Notes: generated from the sequence alone by a model not told the origin. DNA of 36,572 nt from Rhodospirillaceae bacterium (GCA_002721365.1 PBKC01000076.1:1-36572); one strand, 5' to 3'. Shown: positions 1 through 8,653, counted from the first letter of the stretch. Made by a program: numbers and translations.

Positions 1-1320
1 GACCGCAGCCGCCTGATCGACCGCCTCTCCGAAGCGGTCCTGGACCTGGATGAAGCGGGCCGGGTCCGCGCCTGCAGCCCTGCCGTGGCGGGCCTGCTGG
101 GCTGGCCGGCGGCCGGAATCAGCGGCCGCAGCGCCGCCGTGCTGCTGCCGGCCGAGTTCTTCTATCTCCGTCTGATGCGCCCAAAGGTCGAGCGCCGCAC
201 CCGGTCGATGCGGGAGCGGGTGAGCGACATCTCGGCCTTCCTCCTGGAGACCCTGCCGGCAGTCAAGTTCATCCAGTCGGTGGGGGCGGAAGAGCGGGAA
301 ACCCGACGCCTCGGCGGCCTCAACAGCGCCTATCTCGACGACCTGCTCCGTCTTCAGGTGACCGAGTTCTTCACCGCCGCCGTCCCCAATTTCCTGGTGT
401 CCGCGAGCCGCGCCCTGGTGTTCTTCGCCGGCGGCTACCTGATCGTCGTCGACCGCTCGATGACTCTCGGCACCCTGATCGCCTTCTCGAGCTATCTGGG
501 CTTCGCCACCGGCCCGGTGCAGAGCTTGCTCGGCATTTATGTCGGCGTCCTCAGGATGCGGGTCTCGCTGAGACGGGTGATGGAGCTCACCTTGGCCGAG
601 CCCGACGTCCAGCAGGCTGAAGTTCCGGCCACTCTGCCGCCTGAAGCCTGTGGTGCCGTGCGGTTTGAGCGGGTCTCTTTCCGCTATCCCGGCAGCGAGA
701 CGCCGGTGCTTACCGACGTTTCCCTCGATGTCGCGCCGGGCGCCAAGGTCGGGGTGATCGGCGAATCGGGGGCGGGGAAGACGACCTTCATCGACCTTCT
801 GCACCGGCATTTCGATCCCGAGGCGGGGCGGGTGCTGCTGGACGGCGTCGATGTCCGCGACCTCGGACTGGCCGAGCTTCGCCGCCATGTCGCCGTCGTT
901 GCCCAGGATATCGTCCTCTTCCGCGGCTCGATTGCCGATAATATCCGTTACGCCGTGCCCGAGGCCGACCCGGCGGCGGTCGAGAACGCGGCCCGGCTCG
1001 CCCAGATCGACGACTTCATCCGCGCCCAGCCGCAGGGCTACGACACCCCGATCGGGGAACGCGGCGCGCGGCTCTCCGGCGGTCAGCGACAGCGGCTGGC
1101 GATCGCCCGGGCGCTTCTCCAGCAGCCCTTGGTCCTGGTTCTCGACGAGGCTACATCCGCGGTCGACCGCGAGACCGAGATCAGGCTGACGACCGAGATC
1201 GACCAGCTTTTCGCCGGCCGCACCCGTATCGTCATCACCCACCGCCGCGAGGCGCTGACGGGCGTCGACATGCTGGTCGAGATCGGGGCCGGCCGGCTGG
1301 TCCTTCGCGAGGCCGCGTGA
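1..1320 (+). CDS. ABC exporter, half-transporter, 5' partial (QhpF-like), with a PAS-like N-terminal fragment
   Basis: The frame is open from base 1, so the gene begins upstream; the GTG at 85 lies inside a domain and is not a convincing start. Counting codons from base 1, residues about 8-50 look like a PAS domain start (EAVLDLDEAGRV, then LLGWPAAGISGR). From about residue 52 the sequence is the second half of an exporter membrane domain with two hydrophobic segments, followed by a complete nucleotide-binding domain: Walker A GESGAGKTT from 254, signature LSGGQ from 358, Walker B with D382/E383 and switch His414. The first four exporter helices are missing. It overlaps the next gene by 3 bp (GTGA). 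ABC exporter next to a small subtilase is the arrangement of QhpF/QhpE, which move and process the small peptide subunit of QHNDH. The ABC assignment is certain; the QhpF role is inferred from the neighbour. Confidence 0.8.
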   Translation, partial: DRSRLIDRLSEAVLDLDEAGRVRACSPAVAGLLGWPAAGISGRSAAVLLPAEFFYLRLMRPKVERRTRSMRERVSDISAFLLETLPAVKFIQSVGAEERETRRLGGLNSAYLDDLLRLQVTEFFTAAVPNFLVSASRALVFFAGGYLIVVDRSMTLGTLIAFSSYLGFATGPVQSLLGIYVGVLRMRVSLRRVMELTLAEPDVQQAEVPATLPPEACGAVRFERVSFRYPGSETPVLTDVSLDVAPGAKVGVIGESGAGKTTFIDLLHRHFDPEAGRVLLDGVDVRDLGLAELRRHVAVVAQDIVLFRGSIADNIRYAVPEADPAAVENAARLAQIDDFIRAQPQGYDTPIGERGARLSGGQRQRLAIARALLQQPLVLVLDEATSAVDRETEIRLTTEIDQLFAGRTRIVITHRREALTGVDMLVEIGAGRLVLREAA

Positions 1321-2003
1321 CGTCGGTCCGCGTGGGGCTGCCCGACAGCGGGTGCGGAGCCGCGCTCGGCGCCCATGTCGATGCCTCGGCCGCGTTCGTG
1401 TCGGCCGAAGACGGCGCCGTCGAGCAGCAGGTGGCGGGGCCCGACCGGGCCGGGCACGGTACGGCGCTCGCCGAGATCGTCGTCATGCAAGCGCCTGCGG
1501 CACGGCTCCTCATCGCGCAGATCTTCGGTCTCCGTGCCACGACCTCGGCGGAAGCGGCGGCGGTCGGGATCGACTGGCTGGTGGAGAGCGGCGCCGACAT
1601 CCTGTCGATCAGCTTCGGTCTGCGCGAGGACCGGGCAGCGCTACGCGAGGCTTGCGCGCGGGCGTTGGGTGAGGGCCGGATCGTCCTTGCGTCGTCCCCG
1701 GCACGCGGCGAGCCGGTCTTCCCGGCCGCCTATCCCGGTGTCCTGCGTATTACCGGCGACGCACGCTGCGGTGCCGACGAGATCTCGGTGCTGGGCACCG
1801 CTCAGGCCGACTTCGGTGCCTGCGTTCGCGCCGCACATGGGCGCGGCGCGAGCTTCGCCGTGCCGCACGTCGCGGGCTTGCTGGCCGCCTATCTGGCCGA
1901 GGGCGGCGACCGCCGTCCGCAGGCGGTTCGCGATCACCTCTCCGCCGTCGCCCGCTTCCATGGGCCCGAGCGCAAGACCTGGTCCGATGTCGGAGGCGCC
2001 TGA
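1317..2003 (+). CDS. qhpE: Small cytoplasmic subtilisin-like (S8) serine protease, QhpE-like
   Basis: This 228-residue protein carries the subtilase triad in order: Asp10 in GLPDSG, His47 in GHGT and Ser179 in GASFAVPHVAG. There is no signal peptide or propeptide, so it should act in the cytoplasm. It is much shorter than secreted subtilisins and matches QhpE, the protease that cuts the leader from the cross-linked QhpC subunit of QHNDH. The region where subtilases carry the oxyanion-hole Asn (usually in a Gly-Asn) reads LASSPARGEPVFPAAYPG, with no Asn. The GTG start overlaps the ABC exporter stop, and its end overlaps the next gene by 17 bp, so the three are translationally coupled. The protease family is clear; the QhpE role rests on size, location and the ABC neighbour. 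Confidence 0.75.
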   Translation: MTSVRVGLPDSGCGAALGAHVDASAAFVSAEDGAVEQQVAGPDRAGHGTALAEIVVMQAPAARLLIAQIFGLRATTSAEAAAVGIDWLVESGADILSISFGLREDRAALREACARALGEGRIVLASSPARGEPVFPAAYPGVLRITGDARCGADEISVLGTAQADFGACVRAAHGRGASFAVPHVAGLLAAYLAEGGDRRPQAVRDHLSAVARFHGPERKTWSDVGGA

Positions 2004-4215
2004 AGCGACGCCGGCCCGGCATCCTGTGGTGCCGCGTGCCTTGACTGTGCTTGCGGTCGTGGTCGGAGCGGTCGCGATCTACCTGTCGGGTCCCGTCATG
2101 GGCCGGGTCTTCGTGGGGCTCGCCGCCGTTGCGGCCGTGTTCGGGGCCTTCGACCGACCGCGTCAGGGCGTATGGAGCAGGGTCGCGATCGGTTTGCTGA
2201 TCTCGGCCGTCGCGGCATTGGGCGGGCATCTCCTCAGCGACGATTTCGGTGTTCTCTATGTCTGGCTGTACAGCGCTTCCGATCTCGCCTGGTATCTGAA
2301 GCTCGCCAATCTGTGGGGCGGGGACGAGGGCGTTCTCCTGTTCCTCTCGGCCCTCGCCGGACTCGGCGCGCTCCGTCTCCGCCGCTATGGCGGCTGGGCG
2401 GCTTCGGGAGCGCTGCTGATTACCGCCTTCCTCGCCATGGGCGCGACAGTCTGGTCGCCTTTTGTCGCGACTCCGGACGCAGAGCGCGCCGCGGTCGAGA
2501 GCCAGGGCATGAACGCCCATCTGATCAATGGCTGGATGACATTGCATCCGCCGGCGGTGTTCATCGCCTTCGGCCTGTTCATCGCTCCCCTGGGGGCTGC
2601 AGTGCAGGCGCTGGCGACCGGGGAGGGACCGTGGCGGGAGATCGCCACCCGCTGGACGCGCTACGGCTGGACGGTGCTCTCGATCGGCCTCGTCGCCGGC
2701 ATGTGGTGGGCCTATGAGGACTTCACGTTCGGCCAGTTCTGGCATTGGGACCCCGTCCAGACCGCGGTGTTCGTGGTCTGGGCACTGGCGACGGCCCATC
2801 TCCACACGCTCCGCCGCTACCGGCCGAACGGTGCCTTCGTCCGGCTTCATCCCATGCTGGGTCTTCTCACCGGCTGTGCCGCCGCCGGCTCCCTCGTCAT
2901 CACCCGTCTGCCCACGCTTGCCTCCTCTCACCGCTATGTCGGCGAGACTTCCTGGCCGTGGTTGCTGGCGGGCACCGGGCTCCTGCTGCTCGCGACGGCA
3001 GTCGCGTTTGCGCTGTCGTGGCGCCGCCGGATCGATGCGCGGTCGGCCGGCGAGCATGCGTTGCTGATCCGGGTCGCGGCCATTCTTCTCGTCGTCTGCG
3101 CCGGCGTTGCCGCTTACCACATCGGCGAGGCCCTGGCGCGGGAATGGCGCGACGTGCCGAAGCCCGACTCGCTGAAGCCCTTCTTCGCTTTCATCGCCCG
3201 CTGGTCGAGTTCGGCCGAGACCGAGCGTCTCGCCGCCGCCTTCGACCAGTGGGACATCGACCGCTTCTCCATTGACCGCTGGCTGGCCCCGGCCGGCGTG
3301 CTGATCGGCATGGTGGGCGGCCACTACTTCCTGCCGATCGCAAGCCGGTGGTGGCGCTGGGGGCTCTCCACGGCCGTGGCCGCGTTCGCGGCCGTCACCG
3401 CACTTTACCTGTCGCCGGTCGAGCGGCTTTACGGCGGACACGGCATGACCTCGTCGGCGACGACGGCGATCTTTCCCTGGCTCGATGCGCTGGCCGTGGC
3501 AGTGCTCTATCTCGCCTTAAGCGCGCTCGCTTCCGGCATCGTCACGGTGATTCGGCATGGCCGGCACCGCATCGCTCTCCGCTACGCCCTGCCGGTGGGG
3601 CTGGTTCATGCGGGGATCGTGCTCGCTCTCGTGTCGGCGACGGCGGCGGGCGTGTTCGACAGCTACGAGCAGCGCCAGCTCAGCTATCCCGGCGACTTCG
3701 CCGTGCCGCAGAAGTTCGGCGACTATCAGGTCTCGGTCCGCTTCGACGGCGACGGCTATCTCCGGGATGGCGGACGTGGTGAGGAGAAAGCGGCCTTCCA
3801 CGCCATTGCCGACGTCGACTGGTCGCTCGCCCGCGACGGCGAGGTGGTGGAGGCCGCGCAGGGCCGAACCCTTTACCGCGACGCCCGTCCACCGACACCC
3901 AGGGGTCTCGGTCCCATCCGTCTGATGTGCGCGATGATCGACTACCGCTACGCGCGCTATCTGAGCGGCGACCGCCAGGTGATGGACCCGTTCATCCATC
4001 GCGGCCTGTGGCGCGACGTTCAGGTCTGGTTGCCTGCCCCCAACTACGACGAAGGCGAAGACGGCCCGGAAGCGGTCGAGAGCCGGGTGCCGGTGGTCCT
4101 CAAGGTCTTCCCGATGATGACTTGGCTGTGGGTCGGCATGCTGGTGGCGCTGGCCGCCGCCATCGCCGCGGGCGCCTTCGAGATCGGTGCGTCGCGGCGC
4201 CGTGCCGGCCGCTGA
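1987..4215 (+). CDS. Divergent CcmF-type cytochrome c heme lyase
   Basis: The protein is a 742-residue polytopic membrane protein of the CcmF/CcsA heme-handling superfamily, which ligates heme b to CXXCH apocytochromes at the periplasmic face. The WWD signature lies at residues 240-258 (WWAYEDFTFGQFWHWDPVQ). Other CcmF hallmarks are LHPPAVFIAFG before it and WGGDEGVLLF near the N-terminus, where classical CcmF has Trp-Gly-x-His-Glu-Gly. It is longer than typical CcmF of about 650 residues. The frame stays open upstream to 1375, but the ATG at 1987 sits at the end of the protease gene and gives a sensible N-terminus directly before the first helix. No other ccm gene is present. QHNDH has a diheme cytochrome c subunit, so a dedicated lyase in this operon would make sense (inference). 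It ends 3 bp from the convergent phosphatase gene. Confidence 0.8.
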   Translation: MSEAPEATPARHPVVPRALTVLAVVVGAVAIYLSGPVMGRVFVGLAAVAAVFGAFDRPRQGVWSRVAIGLLISAVAALGGHLLSDDFGVLYVWLYSASDLAWYLKLANLWGGDEGVLLFLSALAGLGALRLRRYGGWAASGALLITAFLAMGATVWSPFVATPDAERAAVESQGMNAHLINGWMTLHPPAVFIAFGLFIAPLGAAVQALATGEGPWREIATRWTRYGWTVLSIGLVAGMWWAYEDFTFGQFWHWDPVQTAVFVVWALATAHLHTLRRYRPNGAFVRLHPMLGLLTGCAAAGSLVITRLPTLASSHRYVGETSWPWLLAGTGLLLLATAVAFALSWRRRIDARSAGEHALLIRVAAILLVVCAGVAAYHIGEALAREWRDVPKPDSLKPFFAFIARWSSSAETERLAAAFDQWDIDRFSIDRWLAPAGVLIGMVGGHYFLPIASRWWRWGLSTAVAAFAAVTALYLSPVERLYGGHGMTSSATTAIFPWLDALAVAVLYLALSALASGIVTVIRHGRHRIALRYALPVGLVHAGIVLALVSATAAGVFDSYEQRQLSYPGDFAVPQKFGDYQVSVRFDGDGYLRDGGRGEEKAAFHAIADVDWSLARDGEVVEAAQGRTLYRDARPPTPRGLGPIRLMCAMIDYRYARYLSGDRQVMDPFIHRGLWRDVQVWLPAPNYDEGEDGPEAVESRVPVVLKVFPMMTWLWVGMLVALAAAIAAGAFEIGASRRRAGR

Positions 4216-4218
4216 TCT

Positions 4219-4986
4219 CTACCCGTGCCGGCTGACCACCACCGCTGTTGCGTTATCCTCACCGCCCGCCTCCACGGCCGCCGTCAGCAGGGCGTCGATT
4301 GCGGCTGAAGGATCGCCGGCATGGGCAGCGAAGATGTCGACCATCTTGCGGTCGCTCAGCATGTCGCTGATCCCGTCCGTGCACAGCAGGAAGGCCTGCG
4401 CCTTGGCGATGTCCAGGGTGGCGATCTGCGGTTCCAGGGCCCGGTCGAGGCCCACCGCCTGGGTGAGCTGGTGCCAGAGGGGGCTGTTGCGAACGGCGTC
4501 GAGCGGCATGGCGCCGGCTTCGAGAAGGTCCATGCCGGCGGTGTGGTCGCGGGTCCGCTGCATCAGGCTGCGGCCGTCCCAGACATAGATGCGGCTGTCC
4601 CCGGCATGGGCAATGGTCGCGTTGTCCTCGCCGATTTGGAGGATCGACAGCGTCGTGGCCATCCCTTGCTGGCTGGGCAGCTGGCTGCCGGCTTTGGCAA
4701 CGGCGCCCTGTGCGGCGATCATCGCCTCACGCAACTGGTCGGGCCTTTCGCGTAGGGCGGCCAGCGCGCTTTCGACCGCAAGCCGGCTCGCTGCTGCGCC
4801 AGCCGGCAATCCACCCAAGCCATCAGCGATCAGATAGCAGCCGATCTCCGGCGCCAGCGCATAGGAGTCCTCGTTGCGGGGGCGGATCCGGCCGATATCG
4901 GAGCCGCCCGCGGCTCGCCATCCCATGGGGCCGTCGACGGCGGAACTGGTGACGGAACGCATTGCCGTGCTGGTCGACCTTGCCAT
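4219..4986 (-). CDS. PP2C-family Ser/Thr protein phosphatase
   Basis: This is a 255-residue cytoplasmic bacterial PP2C (Stp/PppA-type) phosphatase that removes phosphate from Ser/Thr residues using two metal ions. The PP2C motifs appear in order: SDIGRIRPRNED ending at Asp40, IADGLGG with Asp55, GMATTLSIL, HAGDSRIY, LLCTDGISDM with Asp204 and GGEDNATAVVV with Asp244. The metal-binding Asp set is therefore complete. The frame extends to an ATG at 5022, but the ATG at 4986 has an AAGGGAG ribosome site about nine bases upstream and is preferred. No kinase, FHA-domain protein or type VI secretion gene is adjacent, so its substrate cannot be read from context. Confidence 0.9.
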   Translation of the reverse strand: MARSTSTAMRSVTSSAVDGPMGWRAAGGSDIGRIRPRNEDSYALAPEIGCYLIADGLGGLPAGAAASRLAVESALAALRERPDQLREAMIAAQGAVAKAGSQLPSQQGMATTLSILQIGEDNATIAHAGDSRIYVWDGRSLMQRTRDHTAGMDLLEAGAMPLDAVRNSPLWHQLTQAVGLDRALEPQIATLDIAKAQAFLLCTDGISDMLSDRKMVDIFAAHAGDPSAAIDALLTAAVEAGGEDNATAVVVSRHG

Positions 4987-5320
4987 GGAAACGATCTCCC
5001 TTCCGTCGATGTTGCGGTGCACATAGGCTGTGCAAAATACCCGCGGAGTGCCGAAGAAATATGTGGCGTTCCACAGCGAAGATGGTCGCCAGCCGCAGAA
5101 CCATCACCCGTCGATAGGTGTTAACGCTCTAATATGGTTGAAGAAATCTTCCTCCAGCACCGCTCGCCCCGCCGTCGAGGCCCGATCTTTGCACTGCTAT
5201 CCGATAATGTGGACCCGATGGTCTCAACAACCAGAATAAAGGCCCCGTTTAACTGATGTTAATCCTCTCCCTGCGACACTACTTGGGTAAGTTCAGTGAA
5301 GGACAAGGCCGGGTAAGCCC
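4987..5320. other. Intergenic region between divergent genes, no clear feature
   Basis: About 330 bases separate the phosphatase from the next plus-strand gene. The stretch is less GC-rich than its surroundings and should hold promoters for both divergent genes. I could not pick out a convincing -35/-10 pair, an inverted repeat or an RNA gene. Short open frames in it have no ribosome site or recognisable protein. Confidence 0.5.
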
Positions 5321-5662
5321 ATGATGCCGGACTCGCAAGCGCCGAGGCTCTTTTCGGATCAGGACCGCGAAGCGATGCTCCGGGCCAGTGACTCCTGTCT
5401 TCTCTCCGGTTCCTGGGGGGCAGTCGAACGCGTAGCCGACCATAACGGCGAGCGCTTCGTCGTCTACGGAGTCGGCAACGGTCTCGATATTCTGTTCGAG
5501 GTCCGGCCGACCGCTGACGGCGGATGCGAGATCGCCGAAGGTCGCAGCGGACGGATCCTGTCCAAGGGGACGCCTTTGGGAGAGGCGCTGCGGGAGGTTC
5601 TTGCCGCCGACAGCTTCGAAGAGGATCAGCTTTCCTTTCGTCCCCGCAGCCGGGTCGCCTGA
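5321..5662 (+). CDS. Small hypothetical protein
   Basis: The product is 113 residues, acidic and soluble, with no signal peptide or membrane segment. I do not recognise the family. It has a run of alternating hydrophobic residues (GERFVVYGVGNGLDILFEV) that suggests a beta-rich core, followed by a basic stretch and a helical segment (GEALREVLAADSFEEDQL). Two consecutive ATG codons could start it (5321 or 5324), and the ribosome site is weak. Codon use matches the neighbouring genes, so I take it as real. Confidence 0.6.
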   Translation: MMPDSQAPRLFSDQDREAMLRASDSCLLSGSWGAVERVADHNGERFVVYGVGNGLDILFEVRPTADGGCEIAEGRSGRILSKGTPLGEALREVLAADSFEEDQLSFRPRSRVA

Positions 5663-5819
5663 ATATCCTGCATCGCTGCCCTGCATGACGGGATCGGTGT
5701 CCCGTCGGGACCTGCTCTATACTTCGCTGCCATCCCCATGGAGGGGAAGGGAGCGCCGCAATTCCCGTTTTTCTTTCGTCAGGTTCGAGACCGGCTGCGG
5801 CTGATTCAGGGGCGCGCCG

Positions 5820-6560
5820 GTGATCGTGCTTTTCACCGATTTCGGCTATGCCGGACCTTATGTCGGGCAGATGAAGGCGGTGATCGCCCGGGAAGCACCG
5901 GGCGTCCCGGTCATCGACCTGTTCGCCGATGCGCCCGCGTTCGATCCGATGGCGTCCGCCTATCTTCTGGCCGCGTACTGGCGCGAATTCCCGGCGGGGA
6001 CCGTTTTCCTATGCGTCGTCGATCCTGGTGTCGGCGGTGCGCGGCGCCCTGTGGTGCTGAATGCGAGCGAACGATGGTTCGTCGGTCCCGACAACGGCCT
6101 GATGGCTATCGTGGCCCGTCGCTGCGGGGTGGCTGCGGCGACATGGCGGCGCATCGACTGGCGGCCCGCCAAGCTCTCTGCCTCGTTCCACGGCCGCGAC
6201 CTGTTCGCGCCGGTCGCCGGGCGTCTGGGTAAGGGGATTCCCCCGTCCAGTAGCGCGATCGACCCGGCGACGGTGGTAGGCGCCGACTGGCCGGACGATT
6301 TTCTCCGCGTGGTCTATGTCGATCACTACGGCAATGCGATGACCGGTTGCCGTGCCTCGGCGCTTCCTTCCGGAGCCGTTCTGCTGGCGGCCGGGCAACG
6401 CCTGAGCCGGGCCCGAACCTTCGGTGATGTCCCGCCCGGTACCGCCTTCTGGTACGAGAACGCCAACGGACTGGCGGAAATCGCCGTCAACCAGGGGCGG
6501 GCCGATGCGGTTCTCGGCTTGGACATCGGCAGCGAGGTCGTCCTCGAAGCCACAGGGTAG
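5820..6560 (+). CDS. DUF62-family SAM hydrolase (S-adenosylmethionine hydroxide adenosyltransferase)
   Basis: This 246-residue protein belongs to the DUF62 / fluorinase-like family, whose usual members use water to split S-adenosylmethionine into adenosine and methionine. Family motifs are plain: TDFG near the N-terminus, VDPGVGG, GPDNGL, SFHGRDLFAPVAG and, in the C-terminal domain, VDHYGNAMTG. The Asp of TDFG and the HGRD segment are the usual substrate and water-activating residues. Fluorinase and chlorinase are rare relatives, so hydrolysis is the default call. The GTG at 5820 follows a CAGGGGCG stretch. No halogenation genes are nearby. Confidence 0.88.
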   Translation: MIVLFTDFGYAGPYVGQMKAVIAREAPGVPVIDLFADAPAFDPMASAYLLAAYWREFPAGTVFLCVVDPGVGGARRPVVLNASERWFVGPDNGLMAIVARRCGVAAATWRRIDWRPAKLSASFHGRDLFAPVAGRLGKGIPPSSSAIDPATVVGADWPDDFLRVVYVDHYGNAMTGCRASALPSGAVLLAAGQRLSRARTFGDVPPGTAFWYENANGLAEIAVNQGRADAVLGLDIGSEVVLEATG

Positions 6561-6721
6561 CTCTTCGCCTTGCGCCAAATAGGCGCCTGATATTTGATGG
6601 AATACGCCATAAACCCCATGTCTGCTGTTGGCGATACGGCCTCGGAGAGATCGCAGCGTCGATCGGGACGGAGCGCCTTCGTTATTATGTCTTCTATGGC
6701 TAGTTAACGGGGGAGTTGATT

Positions 6722-6775
6722 ATGGTGATCCGACTCGCTTTTCGCGCGAGATCGGATGGCCGGGCCCGTCGATAG
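6722..6775 (+). CDS. Possible 17-codon leader ORF upstream of the diguanylate cyclase
   Basis: An ATG at 6722 is preceded by GGGGGAG at good spacing and opens a frame of 17 codons, seven of them Arg, ending in TAG at 6775. It lies about 40 bases before the diguanylate cyclase start. It could be a leader peptide or chance. The only support is the ribosome site. Confidence 0.25.
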   Translation: MVIRLAFRARSDGRARR

Positions 6776-6814
6776 GTACGGGGCTCGGCAAGGACAGGCG
6801 GGAGGTGCCGAAAT

Positions 6815-8653
6815 ATGCGTGCTTCCGACTCGCTGCAACCGACGGGTTCGGGGCCGGACGGCCTCGATCCACGCCTGCGCGACGCCCTTTTTGCGGCGGC
6901 GCTCAACGACATTCCCAGTGCGATCGTCGCCGCCAATACCGATCGCCGCATCATTCTGGTCAATCGAGCGTTCTCGGCGATGTTCGGTTACGCGGTCCAG
7001 GAAGCCATCGGGCGAAAGTCGATCATCCTCTACGAAAGCGAGGCCAAGTTCGAAGCGATCGGCCAGGAACGCTACCAGCTGGCAGCCTCGGCGAATCGAG
7101 AGCCCTATGTCGTCAACTACCGGCGCAAGAACGGCGACGTCTTCCCGGGTGAGACGATCGGGGTGCCCTTGCACGATGCCGACGGCAAGCTGCTCGGCTT
7201 CGTGGCGATCATCCGCGACATTACCGACCGTTTCCGGGCCGAGGCGGCCCTCAAGGAGTCGGAGGAGCGCAATCGGCTCATTCTGGAGGCGGCTGCCGAA
7301 GGCATCTACGGTCTCGACGCCCAAGGCAATGCGATCTTCGTCAATCCCGCCGGGGCGCGAATGCTGGGCTATGCGGTCGAGGAGCTGCTCGGCTGCAACG
7401 CGCACGAAACCGTCCATCACAGCTTTCCCGACGGCGCCCCCTACGCCAGCGCCGATTGTCCGGCGATGCAGGCGATGAATAGCGGCGAGCCGGTCTCGGT
7501 GACCGACGAGGTCTTCTGGCGCAAGGATGGCAGGCCGTTCTGGGTGGAATACGCGACGACGCCGATCGTGAAGGCGAACGAAATCGTCGGTGCGGTCACG
7601 ACCTTTCAGGACGTCACCGAGCGCAAGAAGCTCCATCTGGCGCTCGAACGCCTGCACAGCGTGACCTCCAGCCGCCGCCTGAACTTCGGCGAGAAGATCA
7701 GGGCGATCCTTCGTCTCGGGGTGGAGCATTTCGATCTGGCGTTCGGCATCGTCGCCCATGTGGAAAATGACGTCTACACCGTCCGCCACTGCATTTCCCC
7801 GGATGGCGGGCTACGCCCTGGACAGCAGTTCGCGCTTGGCGAGACCTATTGCGTGCATACGCTCGAAGCCGGGGGGCCTCTCGGCTTTCATCATGCCGGC
7901 GCAAGCGCGATCGCGGCGCATCCCTGTTATCGGGCCTTCGGGCTGGAGGCCTATATCGGCGCGCCGCTGCTGGTGGATGGCGTCCGCTACGGAACGCTCA
8001 ATTTCTCCCGGCCCAAGCCGTTGGGGCATCCGTTCGACAACAGCGACCTCGAGCTCGTTCGCCTGTTTGCCGAGTGGGTCGGCAATGAGATCGCCCGCCA
8101 GCGGGACATCGAGGAGCTTGCCGCCGCGCAGGAGGAGCTCAAGCGCCTGGCAGGTACGGACGAACTGACCGACGTGGCCAACCGGAGACAGGTGGAACTC
8201 CTGGCCGGCCATGAGGTGGAGCGCGCAAGGCGCCAGAGGGCCGATATGGCCGTGTTCGTCCTTGATGCCGACCATTTCAAGCGGGTGAACGACGATCATG
8301 GCCACGAAGCTGGCGACCAGGTGCTGAGGGTGATCGCTCAGCTCGCCAAGGCGCAGCTGCGGTCGGTCGATGTGTTCGGCAGGCTCGGCGGCGAGGAGTT
8401 CGTTGGGGTGCTCCCCGATACGCCTGCCGATGTCGCGGCGGAGGTCGCCGACCGAATTCGCGAAGCCATCGCCGAAGAGATCATTCCCGTTGCGTCGGAC
8501 GGCCTGAGCATCACCGTCAGCATCGGGGTCGCCGGACTTCTCTCCACGGACGAGACGTTCCGCGAGGTGCTCAATCGGGCCGATCGCGCGCTCTACGCTG
8601 CCAAGGGTGCCGGCCGCAATCGTGTGATCCACCACGACCATATGAACGAATAA
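6815..8653 (+). CDS. Diguanylate cyclase, PAS-PAS-GAF-GGDEF
   Basis: This 612-residue cytoplasmic signalling protein makes c-di-GMP from two GTP. Two PAS domains lie at about 25-140 and 145-275 (each ends in a PAC-like stretch: IIRDITDRFRAE, then TTFQDVTERKK), a GAF domain at about 290-445, a short coiled linker and a GGDEF domain from about 455. The active-site motif is GGEEF at 525-529, so it should be active. The product-inhibition I-site RxxD is present as RSVD, five residues before GGEEF. There is no membrane segment, so the signal is sensed inside the cell. The start is supported by GGAGGTG at 6801-6807, seven bases before the ATG. It precedes two EAL proteins in the same orientation, giving a synthesis/degradation block. 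Confidence 0.93.
   Translation: MRASDSLQPTGSGPDGLDPRLRDALFAAALNDIPSAIVAANTDRRIILVNRAFSAMFGYAVQEAIGRKSIILYESEAKFEAIGQERYQLAASANREPYVVNYRRKNGDVFPGETIGVPLHDADGKLLGFVAIIRDITDRFRAEAALKESEERNRLILEAAAEGIYGLDAQGNAIFVNPAGARMLGYAVEELLGCNAHETVHHSFPDGAPYASADCPAMQAMNSGEPVSVTDEVFWRKDGRPFWVEYATTPIVKANEIVGAVTTFQDVTERKKLHLALERLHSVTSSRRLNFGEKIRAILRLGVEHFDLAFGIVAHVENDVYTVRHCISPDGGLRPGQQFALGETYCVHTLEAGGPLGFHHAGASAIAAHPCYRAFGLEAYIGAPLLVDGVRYGTLNFSRPKPLGHPFDNSDLELVRLFAEWVGNEIARQRDIEELAAAQEELKRLAGTDELTDVANRRQVELLAGHEVERARRQRADMAVFVLDADHFKRVNDDHGHEAGDQVLRVIAQLAKAQLRSVDVFGRLGGEEFVGVLPDTPADVAAEVADRIREAIAEEIIPVASDGLSITVSIGVAGLLSTDETFREVLNRADRALYAAKGAGRNRVIHHDHMNE

Noticed and set aside
85..87. GTG at 85 as the start of the ABC gene
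   Set aside because: It lies inside the PAS-like segment, the frame is open to base 1, and no ribosome site precedes it.
1750..3441. Long antisense frame opposite the heme lyase
   Set aside because: Very rich in Arg, Gly, Asp and Glu with no domain; a mirror of the high-GC coding strand.
6572..6586. Terminator after the SAM hydrolase gene
   Set aside because: The GCGCC/GGCGC stem is only five base pairs and no T-run follows.
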